A stretch of 51,733 nt of DNA, taken from NCBI RefSeq assembly GCF_021290985.1, contig NZ_JAJOYU010000030.1, positions 1 through 51,733 on the forward strand, given 5' to 3'. Made by a program: the position numbers and the translations under genes. The stretch comes from Rheinheimera soli. GTDB lineage: Bacteria; Pseudomonadota; Gammaproteobacteria; Enterobacterales; Alteromonadaceae. The notes beneath the pieces were generated by a model that saw only the letters and a list, made by a program, of their open reading frames with translations, searched no databases and was not told the origin of the DNA. This document shows, in pieces, positions 17,474 to 25,461 of this stretch; the first letter of the stretch is position 1; the number at the start of each line of letters is the position of its first letter.

Positions 17474-17842
17474 TCAGGCTCAGCTTGAGCAGAATGGGAG
17501 CAAATGTTCTTACACGGAATGAATATCTGCATCCCTGCCTCGTTACTGTGTTATGTTAACCACCGTTATTCATTTCTTCGCCCCTATCCTGCAGGGCGGT
17601 CTGTACAGTTCTTGTATTATTTTTGTAAATGAAAAAGCTGCATGGTTTTTCAGTTACCCCTAAACCTACAACATCTGCTGTTTGTCCTTTTACTGCAATG
17701 CGATCACAACTGTTTTTGATGTGGTGCTTTGCTGAGTGAAGTTAATCTTGTGTGCGAAATCGCACAGAAGTTGTTTTGAGCTAAGCAGTATCTTCAGCCG
17801 GCTCAACCGGATCCTGATCACCATTCCAATTAGAGGGATTGC
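17474..17842. other. 369-base gap upstream of the Crp/Fnr gene
   Basis: No gene is seen. It holds a small hairpin, CGCCC/GGGCG near 17579-17598, AT-rich sequence, and the perfect palindrome listed at 17751. It is probably the promoter region of the regulator and cyclase pair. Confidence 0.5.
17751..17766. promoter_or_regulatory. Perfect 16-bp palindrome, candidate operator
   Basis: TGTGCGA, AA, TCGCACA is fully symmetric. It lies 77 bases before the start of the Crp/Fnr-type gene. It shares only an outer TGTG with the CRP consensus. Autoregulation by the neighbouring regulator is a natural guess. Confidence 0.5.
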
Positions 17843-18619
17843 ATGTCGAAAAAACCTAAACCGCACCCGCAACAAAATCATTTTCTTGCGGCCCTGGATC
17901 CTGACGTGCAGGAGCGTTTATTTCCCCATCTTGAGCTGGTGCCATTGCCGCTGCGCTCTTTGATGTACGAGTCTGGCCGTACTATGCGCCATGTCTATTT
18001 TCCTACAGACTCAATAATTTCGTTGCAGTACATTATGGAAAACGGCGCATCCACAGCCATTCTGGTGGTGGGGAATGAAGGGTTGTTGGGGATTTCATTG
18101 CTGATGAGCGGGCAGGGCACGCCAAGCCGCTCTATAGTGCAAAGTGCTGGCCACGCCTATCGTTTGCCCCGGCCAAAAGTGAAAGAAGAATTTAACCGGC
18201 ACGGCCAATTATTGTTATTGATGTTGCGTTACACCCAGGCGCTTATCACTCAAGTGGCCCAAACAGCAGTGTGCAACAGACATCATTCGATTGATCAGCA
18301 GCTGTGTCGCTGGCTGTTATTGTCTATAGACCGTTTATCTCATAATCAGCTGAACATGACGCAAGAGTTTATTGGCAATATGCTGGGTGTCCGCCGTGAA
18401 GGCGTAACACAGGCTGCATTAAAGCTGCAACAACAGGGCGTAATTTCTTATTCGCGGGGCCTTATCAAAGTGCTGGACAGAGACAAACTGGAGGCGCTGA
18501 GCTGCGAATGCTATGGCGTAGTTAAAAAAGAAACTGAAATGTTATTGCCCTATTTGCCGAAGCGGCAGGTGATCACTGATGTGGCCGCTATTCCAGTCGT
18601 CAAACTGCCAATAGTCTAG
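17843..18619 (+). CDS. Crp/Fnr-family transcriptional regulator
   Basis: The 258 residues have an N-terminal cyclic-nucleotide-binding-like beta roll (about 20-130; VYFPTDSIISLQYIMENG is typical) and a C-terminal Crp-type winged helix, with MTQEFIGNMLGVRREGVTQA as the recognition part near 171-190. I see no Fnr-type Cys cluster at the N terminus and no clear cAMP-binding Arg-Ser pair, so the ligand is open. Such YPTD/YFPTD proteins often sit beside signalling genes. A GGDEF gene follows after 38 bases and may be in the same transcript. Confidence 0.92.
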   Translation: MSKKPKPHPQQNHFLAALDPDVQERLFPHLELVPLPLRSLMYESGRTMRHVYFPTDSIISLQYIMENGASTAILVVGNEGLLGISLLMSGQGTPSRSIVQSAGHAYRLPRPKVKEEFNRHGQLLLLMLRYTQALITQVAQTAVCNRHHSIDQQLCRWLLLSIDRLSHNQLNMTQEFIGNMLGVRREGVTQAALKLQQQGVISYSRGLIKVLDRDKLEALSCECYGVVKKETEMLLPYLPKRQVITDVAAIPVVKLPIV

Positions 18620-18657
18620 GCTGGTTCTGAAGCTGTTGTTTTGATAAAGAGGTAAGC

Positions 18658-19548
18658 ATGCCAGCAAAACCGCAAGTGCCTGTGAAAAAGGCGACCGTCA
18701 AAAGGGCGACGCTGCATGGTGTGCTGAAAAAAAATGAAGAAATAAAACTAGATGTTGGCAGGGCTGCCGGTGAGCTGGCTTCGGTCAATGATGTTTTAAA
18801 ACAAGAGAATGCTTCACTCAAGGCGATGAGGATAGCGCTGACTCAAAATGCAGACGCTGAAATCAGAGTAGCAAAAGCGGCGGACGATTTAAAAAGGGTG
18901 AACGTTAAATTAGCCAATGAAATTGCAGTGCGTATAGGTATTGAATCTGAACTTGATACTATCAAAGCCGATTTAGCCACAGTGCGTGATGATTTATTGC
19001 AGGCTCAGGTAACGGGGCTGCAGGCGCAACAACTGGCACTGACCGATGCTCTGACCGGCTTAGCGAATCGAGCTTCCTATGAGCAGGCTCTGAATCAGGG
19101 CTTGGCTCAGGCAAGGCGGCAGGGTTGGGGGCTGGCCGTGATGTTTATCGACGTGGATAAGTTCAAAACCATTAACGACAGCCATGGTCATGAGATGGGT
19201 GACAAGGTGTTGTTGATGGTGGCCAACCGGTTACAATCTTTTATCCGTGATGGCGATATGGTCAGCCGCTGGGGCGGTGATGAATTTGTTTGCTTGTTGC
19301 TCGAAGTAAAAGATAAAAATGATGTGTTGTGTCTTGCCAGAAAGTTAGCTGTTCGTGTGGCTGAAGCTGTGACTCTGAGTGGCCTGACTTTGCATATAAA
19401 AATCAGCATAGGTATTGCACTCTTTCCGGCTGACGGTGACACTGCGCAGCTGCTGATTAAGCATGCAGATACGGCTATGTATCAGGCAAAAGGCTCGGCG
19501 CAGCAAGTGATGTTGTTCCGGCATCATAGCGATACAAATCCAGACTAA
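18658..19548 (+). CDS. Diguanylate cyclase (GGDEF) with N-terminal coiled coil
   Basis: It makes c-di-GMP from two GTP. The 296 residues consist of a basic start (KPQVPVKKATVKRA), a long coiled coil (about 25-125), and a GGDEF domain (about 128-290). The signature GGDEF is at 206-210, and the product-inhibition I-site RDGD is at 197-200, exactly five residues before, so feedback control should be intact. There is no membrane segment or sensor domain; the coiled coil probably dimerises it. It is paired with the Crp/Fnr regulator upstream (38-base gap). Confidence 0.94.
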   Translation: MPAKPQVPVKKATVKRATLHGVLKKNEEIKLDVGRAAGELASVNDVLKQENASLKAMRIALTQNADAEIRVAKAADDLKRVNVKLANEIAVRIGIESELDTIKADLATVRDDLLQAQVTGLQAQQLALTDALTGLANRASYEQALNQGLAQARRQGWGLAVMFIDVDKFKTINDSHGHEMGDKVLLMVANRLQSFIRDGDMVSRWGGDEFVCLLLEVKDKNDVLCLARKLAVRVAEAVTLSGLTLHIKISIGIALFPADGDTAQLLIKHADTAMYQAKGSAQQVMLFRHHSDTNPD

Positions 19549-19596
19549 TTAGCTCTGAAAAACGGCTCCGGCTCCAGAAAGATAAAAGTGGGGAAG

Positions 19597-19962
19597 ATGA
19601 ATAATTCAGCGATAGAAATCAGTTTTCGGTTTCGTCAGTTAAACAAAATGCAGGCTCTGACTTTGTGCCGCGAAATAGATGCTGTCTCTTACACTGCTGA
19701 AACAGAGCAGCAAGCAAGTGCGGCAATTGCGGTAAGTGAAAGTAATACAAAACAACTTACCTATAGTGCTCTGGTTGCGCTAAAACCCGAAAACATCGAA
19801 GCCATTACCATGTTTTATGTTCGCCAGGGCATAGATCTCAGCCACTGCGATATTTTAATCACTGCAACAGTAGCCAACACCACAAGTTTTACCCTGCCAG
19901 CCATAGTGAACCAGATGCTGAAGCATATTGACTGCCCACTCAGCTTCTCAGTACTGACTTAA
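19597..19962 (+). CDS. Conserved-looking cytosolic protein, unknown
   Basis: The 121 residues have no signal or membrane segment. A GGGGAAG stretch ends just before ATG 19597; the GTG at 19588 lies inside it. The sequence alternates strands and helices (ISFRFRQLNKMQALTLCREI, then ITMFYVRQGIDLSHCDILIT). No family is recognised. It follows the cyclase by 48 bases and may share its transcript. Confidence 0.65.
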   Translation: MNNSAIEISFRFRQLNKMQALTLCREIDAVSYTAETEQQASAAIAVSESNTKQLTYSALVALKPENIEAITMFYVRQGIDLSHCDILITATVANTTSFTLPAIVNQMLKHIDCPLSFSVLT

Positions 19963-20127
19963 AAGCCCGGTATAAACAAATCACAGCTTGCTATTGCTGT
20001 AGCCAACAATGGACGTCACACAACCTTACAGTTTAATCCACTGATTTAAGGTTTTTGTTTTGCAGATGGTTTTCCAATTGTGGTGCAATAAACTCATTGA
20101 TTCCTGACTGAAAACGGTAAAATCCAT

Positions 20128-21450
20128 ATGGTTAAGCTCGGCGTTTTTATAGCTATTGCTCTTTACACATCTGCTCTGGCCGCTAGTCAGGTATCAACCC
20201 TGATTAAAAAAGATGAGAAGGGACAATGGCGGGTGACATACAGCACAGCTTCGCCAATGCAGCGTATGGTGTTTCAACGCAATCCGGATGGCTCAAGGGC
20301 AAAACACTGGGTTGCGCAATCAGAGCTTTTTAAAATTCTGTATCTGGATGGTACAGAAGCTGTGGTCAGAGCCGATGGCCGGCCTTTTAGCGAGGTTAGT
20401 TTTGACCTTCCTGCGGTTTATACCCCTCTACCTAAAGAATATGCTGCTTTTTCTCCTTTTTCTGACGGCGGTATGCTGCTGCATTCGGGACGCTTTTTTG
20501 CCTGTGCAGAGCACTGCCAACCAGAATTGAATACCTGGACTTTGACACTAAAAGTGCCTATTGGTGAGAACATTATTGTTGGTGGCAAGCTCTATCAAAA
20601 TGAAGTGACCTGGCAGGAGCGGGACAGTGGTTCAAAGCTGTATCTGGGCAAAGCAACCCCTTTAGCCGGGCCTGATTTTATCAGCCTGATTGACTCTGAG
20701 TTGCCCTCAATACTTCAGCAGCAAATCAGCAGCCAGTTACCGCAATTGATGGCTTATTTCACCTCACAGATGGGCGCTCTGAACTTCAGACCTGCGCTTT
20801 TTGCTTCCTATAGCGCAACAGAAGATGGCAGTTATGGTCATCAGGGCGGTACTTTACCAGGGCAAATTTTTATGCATTGGTATGGCCACAAGGCGATAGA
20901 GAAGCTGCAACCAGATGCCGTATTCTGGTTTTTTGCCCATGAAGTGGCGCATTTGTATCAGCGAGAAGCCGGAGCTGTTGATCGCAGTCAGGATGCCTGG
21001 GTGCATGAAGGTGCGGCTGAGTACTTGGCTGGGCTGGCAACAACAGCAGTGCAGCAGAACAAGCAGATGTTGCAGCAGAAGCTGACGGATGCCGGGCAGC
21101 ATTGTGCGGCAGGATTAGAAAAACAGCGAAATTATGCCAAAGCTGCAGCTGCCAATTCACAATTGCACTACAGCTGTGGTTTGTTATTAAACCATGCCAT
21201 CGATCAGCAATTGCAGCAAGTGGATCCACAGATGAGCTTCTTTAGATTATGGGCGTTGTTTAATACACTGGTGCAAGATGGGCAAACCGCACAAGCTTCG
21301 ACTTATCTGACTGTGCTCAAAGCTTATGTTTCAGCGGAGTTCTGGCAGCAACTTCACTTATTCAGCAGTCAGGATGATTTTGATGCACTAAAATTTATGC
21401 AGCAGTTACAAGCGGCTCATCAGCCTGGACAGGTAAAAACTAAAATATAG
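20128..21450 (+). CDS. Exported gluzincin metallopeptidase with M1-type zinc signature
   Basis: A 440-residue protein with a signal peptide (about 1-18, ending ALA). HEVAH at 271-275 is followed exactly 18 residues later by Glu294 in VHEGAAEYL, the HExxH-x18-E pattern of M1-type gluzincins. The M1 exopeptidase GxMEN motif is absent, and the N-terminal 200 residues match nothing I know. Four cysteines (in FACAEHC, QHCAAG and YSCG) could form disulfides in the periplasm. An aminopeptidase-like or endopeptidase activity is likely; the substrate is unknown. Confidence 0.82.
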   Translation: MVKLGVFIAIALYTSALAASQVSTLIKKDEKGQWRVTYSTASPMQRMVFQRNPDGSRAKHWVAQSELFKILYLDGTEAVVRADGRPFSEVSFDLPAVYTPLPKEYAAFSPFSDGGMLLHSGRFFACAEHCQPELNTWTLTLKVPIGENIIVGGKLYQNEVTWQERDSGSKLYLGKATPLAGPDFISLIDSELPSILQQQISSQLPQLMAYFTSQMGALNFRPALFASYSATEDGSYGHQGGTLPGQIFMHWYGHKAIEKLQPDAVFWFFAHEVAHLYQREAGAVDRSQDAWVHEGAAEYLAGLATTAVQQNKQMLQQKLTDAGQHCAAGLEKQRNYAKAAAANSQLHYSCGLLLNHAIDQQLQQVDPQMSFFRLWALFNTLVQDGQTAQASTYLTVLKAYVSAEFWQQLHLFSSQDDFDALKFMQQLQAAHQPGQVKTKI

Positions 21451-21508
21451 ACTAGAGGCTTGCCACTGCAGTTGCCTGTATCTACTCAAGCTGGAGCTTT
21501 CCGAACAA

Positions 21509-22084
21509 ATGACAAGCAAACTGACAACCCCGCTATTTTTTGACAGCCCACAGGACTTCCGTTCCTGGCTGGAGTTACACGCAGCTACTGCAACAGAGTT
21601 ATTGGTAGGTTTTCATAAAGTAGCGACGGATAAAGCTTGTATGAGTTGGTCTGAGTCTGTGGATGAAGCTTTATGTTTTGGCTGGATCGATGGCAAACGT
21701 AAGCGTATTGATGAGCACAGTTACAGCATACGTTTTACAGCCCGCAAAAAGAGCTCCATCTGGAGTCAAATCAATATAGATAAAATGGAAAATCTGCGCT
21801 CTCAAGGCCGGATGACAGCAGCAGGGGAGCTGGCTTTTTCCTACAGAACTGAATACAAGTCTGCAATTTATGCACATGAGCAGCCTACTGTTGCCAGCTT
21901 GTCAGCAGAAGAACTAACAATTTTTCAGAGCAATGCTGCAGCCTGGTCGTTTTTTGCAACCACAGCACCTGGTTATCAAAAGGTATTGCTGCACTGGATC
22001 TGTAGCGCTAAAAAAGCTGAAACCCGTTTATCCCGACTGGCGAAATTAATCGAAGCCAGTGCTGCAGGGAAAAAAATGCAATAA
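21509..22084 (+). CDS. YdeI/OmpD-associated (OmdA) family protein
   Basis: The 191 residues match the family known from YdeI and bacteriocin-protection proteins: LFFDSPQDFRSWLELHAATA at the start, ELLVGFHK, SWSESVDEALCFGWIDGKRK in the centre, and a C-terminal helical part with PGYQKVLLHWICSAKKAETR. It is cytosolic. The biochemical role is not established. A repeat element follows. Confidence 0.9.
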   Translation: MTSKLTTPLFFDSPQDFRSWLELHAATATELLVGFHKVATDKACMSWSESVDEALCFGWIDGKRKRIDEHSYSIRFTARKKSSIWSQINIDKMENLRSQGRMTAAGELAFSYRTEYKSAIYAHEQPTVASLSAEELTIFQSNAAAWSFFATTAPGYQKVLLHWICSAKKAETRLSRLAKLIEASAAGKKMQ

Positions 22085-22095
22085 CTGCTGAAAAT

Positions 22096-22310
22096 ACAAA
22101 AATGTCAGGAACTTTTTTTCACTCACATCTTCCCTGATGCTCGCCGTTGGCCGCTGACGCTGTGAAAAACAGCTGTCCTGCTGTTTTTTGGACAGCTTTA
22201 GCTGGTCCCGAAGGGATTTTTCACAGGGATGTGAAAACACAAAAATGTCAGGAACTTTTTTTGGACAGCTTTAGCTGGTCCCGAAGGGATTTTTCACAGG
22301 GATGTGAAAA
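22096..22310. repeat. Hairpin-rich intergenic repeat, 73-bp tandem unit
   Basis: A 54-bp block occurs twice without mismatch (22184-22237 and 22257-22310), and a 24-bp block with the core atgtcaggaac also occurs twice (22096-22119 and 22239-22262). The 22184-22310 stretch is thus 1.7 copies of a 73-bp unit. Each 54-bp copy holds three hairpins in a row: CAGCT/AGCTG, TCCC/GGGA, and an 8-bp stem TTTTCACA/TGTGAAAA with loop GGGA. Another stem, AAAACAGC/GCTGTTTT, lies at 22166-22187. It resembles REP/BIME or MITE-derived sequence between convergent genes. Confidence 0.85.
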
Positions 22311-22312
22311 AC

Positions 22313-22348
22313 AAAAAGCCCCGCGGTTTTCACCAGCGGGGCTTTTTT
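22313..22348. terminator. Bidirectional Rho-independent terminator
   Basis: AAAAAGCCCCGC pairs with GCGGGGCTTTTT across an 11-base loop. T runs stand on both strands, placed between the convergent YdeI-like gene and the EF-G gene. Confidence 0.93.
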
Positions 22349-22362
22349 GCATTAGCGGCTAA

Positions 22363-24462
22363 TTAGTTCTTAGCAGCGGCAGCTTTCTTTTCTTTCTCTT
22401 TTGCAATCACAGTGTCAGCCACGTTTTGTGGACATGGTGAGTAGTGAGAGAATTCCATAGAGAACTGACCACGACCAGAAGTCATAGTACGCAGTGTAGA
22501 GATGTAACCGAACATCTCAGACAGTGGTACGTCGCCTTTGATACGTACGCCAGTTACGCCAGCTTCCTGACCAGAGATCATGCCACGACGACGGTTTAAG
22601 TCACCGATTACATCACCTACGTGATCTTCAGGAGTGAAGACGTCAACTTTCATGATTGGCTCAAGCAGTTGTGCGCCAGCTTTTGGAATTGACTGACGGA
22701 AAGCACCTTTAGCAGCGATTTCGAACGCGATGGCTGAAGAGTCAACTGCGTGGAAACCACCGTCGAATACTTCAACTTCAACGTCTAATACCGGGAAGCC
22801 AGCTAAAGTACCAGTGCTCATCATTGAAGCAAAACCTTTCTCGATGGCTGGCATGAATTCTTTTGGAACGCTACCACCAACAGTAGAGGAGATGAACTTG
22901 AAGCCAGAGTTTTGCTCGCCCGGACGAATGCGGTAGTCGATTTTACCGTATTGACCTGAACCACCAGATTGCTTCTTGTGCGTGTAGCTGTCTTCAACTT
23001 CACGAGTGATAGTTTCGCGGTAAGCAACCTGTGGTTGACCTACTACTAATTCAACACCGTAAGTACGTTTCAGGATGTCTACTTTGATATCTAAGTGCAG
23101 TTCACCCATACCTTTCAGGATGGTTTCGCCTGAATCCGGATCAGTTTCAACACGGAAAGTTGGATCTTCTGAAACCATCTTACCGATGGCGATACTCATT
23201 TTCTCAACAGAACCTTTATCTTTTGGTGTTACAGAGATAGAAATTACTGGCTCTGGGAAGATCATTGGTTCTAAAGTACATTCGTGTTTTGGATCACACA
23301 GAGTGTGGCCAGTCTGAGTGTTGTTTTTCAGACCTACCAGCGCAATGATGTCACCAGCCTGAGCTGTTGTCAGGTCAGTACGGTCATTTGCGTGCATCTC
23401 AACCATACGGCCGATACGTTCTGTTTTACCTGTGAACGAGTTCAGCAGGGTATCACCCTTGTTCAGTACACCAGAGTAAATACGGATAAAGGTCAGGGCG
23501 CCGAAACGGTCATCCATGATTTTGAATGCTAAAGCGCGGAACGGCTCATCAGCAGAAACGATAGCGTATTCGCCCGTTGGAGCACCTTCTTCGTCAGTCA
23601 GTGGCTGTGGGTTTACTTCAGTTGGTGATGGTAAATAATCAACAACAGCATCCAGCACTAACTGCATACCTTTGTTTTTAAAGGCTGAACCACAGAAAGT
23701 AGGGAAGAAGGCCAGGTCACGTGTACCTTTACGGATACAAGCTTTGATCTGTTCAATAGTAGGTTGTTCACCTTCCATATAAGCCATTAACAGGTCATCG
23801 TCTTGCTCAACAGCAGTTTCAATCAGTTGCTGACGGTACATTTCAACGTCGTCCAGCATATCAGCAGGGATGTCAGTCACAGTGTAGTTTTCTGGCTGGC
23901 CAGAGTCATCCCACACGTAAGCTTTTTCAGTCAGCAGGTCAACCACACCAGTGAAAGTATCTTCACGACCGATTGGCAATACCATGATCAGCGGCTGAGC
24001 GCCCAGAACTTTTTTCACCTGTTCTGTAACACGGATGAAGTCAGCACCGATACGGTCCAGCTTGTTTACGAAAATCAGACGAGATACTTTCGCGTCGTTC
24101 GCATAACGCCAGTTAGTTTCTGACTGAGGTTCAACACCACCAGAACCACAGAATACACCGATACCACCATCTAATACTTTCAGAGAACGGTATACTTCAA
24201 CTGTGAAGTCAACGTGGCCTGGTGTATCGATAACGTTGAAACGGTAGCCTTTCCAGTAGCAGCTTACTGCTGCTGATTGGATAGTAATACCACGCTCAGC
24301 TTCCTGTTCCATGAAGTCAGTGGTCGATTCACCTTCGTGAACTTCGCCCAGCTTGTGGATTTTACCGGTCAGTTTCAGGATACGCTCGGTAGTAGTGGTT
24401 TTGCCGGCATCAACGTGGGCGAAGATACCAATGTTTCTGTATAAGGATAAATCTGCTGACAT
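22363..24462 (-). CDS. fusA: Elongation factor G, stand-alone paralogue (EF-G2 / FusB-like)
   Basis: A translational GTPase of 699 residues. The G motifs are intact: AHVDAGKT 15-22, DTPGH 79-83, NKLD 133-136, and GSAFKNKG as G5. Domains II to V follow, with the SGGSGQYGK and GDLNRRRGM motifs of domains IV and V. There is no rpsL, rpsG or tuf next to it, so it is not the str-operon copy. Its start ([20 protein letters not shown], then [15 protein letters not shown]) is close to what I recall of the Shewanella second EF-G called FusB. In two-EF-G bacteria one copy may specialise in recycling; which applies here is unknown. Confidence 0.95.
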   Translation of the reverse strand: MSADLSLYRNIGIFAHVDAGKTTTTERILKLTGKIHKLGEVHEGESTTDFMEQEAERGITIQSAAVSCYWKGYRFNVIDTPGHVDFTVEVYRSLKVLDGGIGVFCGSGGVEPQSETNWRYANDAKVSRLIFVNKLDRIGADFIRVTEQVKKVLGAQPLIMVLPIGREDTFTGVVDLLTEKAYVWDDSGQPENYTVTDIPADMLDDVEMYRQQLIETAVEQDDDLLMAYMEGEQPTIEQIKACIRKGTRDLAFFPTFCGSAFKNKGMQLVLDAVVDYLPSPTEVNPQPLTDEEGAPTGEYAIVSADEPFRALAFKIMDDRFGALTFIRIYSGVLNKGDTLLNSFTGKTERIGRMVEMHANDRTDLTTAQAGDIIALVGLKNNTQTGHTLCDPKHECTLEPMIFPEPVISISVTPKDKGSVEKMSIAIGKMVSEDPTFRVETDPDSGETILKGMGELHLDIKVDILKRTYGVELVVGQPQVAYRETITREVEDSYTHKKQSGGSGQYGKIDYRIRPGEQNSGFKFISSTVGGSVPKEFMPAIEKGFASMMSTGTLAGFPVLDVEVEVFDGGFHAVDSSAIAFEIAAKGAFRQSIPKAGAQLLEPIMKVDVFTPEDHVGDVIGDLNRRRGMISGQEAGVTGVRIKGDVPLSEMFGYISTLRTMTSGRGQFSMEFSHYSPCPQNVADTVIAKEKEKKAAAAKN

Positions 24463-24853
24463 AGTAATCTCTATAAACTAGGGTTTGAAAATAGTGCGGT
24501 AATATACAGGAAATTATTCCGATTTGCCCGAAAAAAAATCACCTGCATCTATGAATTTTATGTCCGTGTTGAGCAAACTTAGCCGGACTTTGTTTCAGCC
24601 TTGTGTCTTACACTGTGACTTTACGACTAAGAAGCTTAAATGACGTAGGTTACAGCTGTATTTCTGCACTGATTTTTATCAGCAGACTGATGGATATGGT
24701 GTGGAGAAATCTGGCAATTCAGCAGTACAGCCGCCTATACAACGGGCGAACCCGATAGAGGCCAGTTAACTATCTGATCGATAAACAGCCAGAACAACAA
24801 AGCCTGCATAGCAGGCATTGGTTCTGCAGTTTTATGCTGTGCCAGCTAAAAGG
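24463..24853. other. 391-base gap upstream of EF-G gene
   Basis: It holds the leader and promoter of the minus-strand EF-G gene on the left and the terminator of the small membrane gene on the right (24802-24816). No coding signal is seen. Confidence 0.5.
24793..24816 (-). terminator. Terminator after the small membrane gene
   Basis: GCCTGC/GCAGGC with loop ATA. On the minus strand it is followed by TTTGTTGTT, 38 bases after the gene's end. Confidence 0.55.
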
Positions 24854-25039
24854 TCAGACAAATTGCAATACGGCCAGGCCAACGAGGCCGCTAATGGCTA
24901 AAATACAATGTTCAAGCAATTGCTCTGTTCTTTTCTCTTTTGTGATTTCTGCACCTGGGAAAAATACGTAAATCAGATTGATCAACAACAGCAGTAACAA
25001 ACCCAGTCGGGCTGTAAATAACAACATATCGGTCAGCAC
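24854..25039 (-). CDS. Small two-helix membrane protein
   Basis: The 61 residues consist of a first hydrophobic helix (about 5-28), a charged turn ITKEKRTEQ, and a second helix (about 42-60). The GTG start at 25039 has TGGAG six bases upstream, and a terminator-like hairpin follows, both in favour of a real gene. No family is recognised. Confidence 0.65.
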   Translation of the reverse strand: MLTDMLLFTARLGLLLLLLINLIYVFFPGAEITKEKRTEQLLEHCILAISGLVGLAVLQFV

Positions 25040-25377
25040 TTATCACTCCACTACTATCTCAGGATAGGCCAGTACACAATTCACTCTTTTACTATACGGC
25101 TGTAACGACCTTGCGGTTTTCAGCCTTTGCCAGCTAAATGGTAAAAGTGCGCAGTTAAAAACCGCGGTAGCATACTGATCAAAGTGGCAATGGGCAAGGC
25201 GGCGTATTGTCACATCTGCTAATGGCTATCGTTTTCTATTCTAATAGCCTCTGTTGTATTGTGCAGGTTGCGGCTCTGAGTTCCCCCTAACTGCGACAAT
25301 ATGTCGCATCGGCTGATACAGCCCCTTATGCAAAAATAACGTTCAGTTAACTGTTTAATGCTAAGGCGTTATTTTTT
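25040..25377. other. Regulatory gap upstream of receptor-leader remnant
   Basis: No gene is seen in 25040-25290. From 25292 on there are several inverted repeats, described as separate entries. Confidence 0.5.
25292..25376 (+). promoter_or_regulatory. Cluster of inverted repeats before the PepSY locus
   Basis: Four perfect repeats lie in 85 bases: TGCGACA/TGTCGCA (25292-25308, 3-base spacer), GGCTG/CAGCC (25311-25323), the 10-bp palindrome CAGTTAACTG (25344-25353), and an outer pair AAAAATAACG (25332-25341) with CGTTATTTTT (25367-25376). The last ends in a T run two bases before an ATG, so it could act as an operator, attenuator, or lid on translation. Confidence 0.55.
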
Positions 25378-25461
25378 ATGCCATTTCCCCGTCGTATTCA
25401 GCTGAGTCTGGTTTGTTCTGCATTTTCTTTTTCTGTTATAGCGGGTGAATATCATGGCTGA
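25378..25461 (+). pseudogene. Orphan signal-peptide ORF, possible remnant of a TonB-dependent receptor
   Basis: A 27-codon frame starts MPFPRRIQLSL, continues through a hydrophobic core and ends after VIAGEYHG. It looks like the export signal of an outer-membrane receptor, which typically precedes PepSY proteins in this kind of organism. Its stop overlaps the ATG of the PepSY gene (25454). It is either what remains after deletion of the receptor body or a coupled leader peptide. There is no strong ribosome site. Confidence 0.4.

Noticed and set aside
22147-22362. 71-codon frame through the repeat element
   Set aside because: It translates the repeat and the terminator, so it is not a plausible protein gene.
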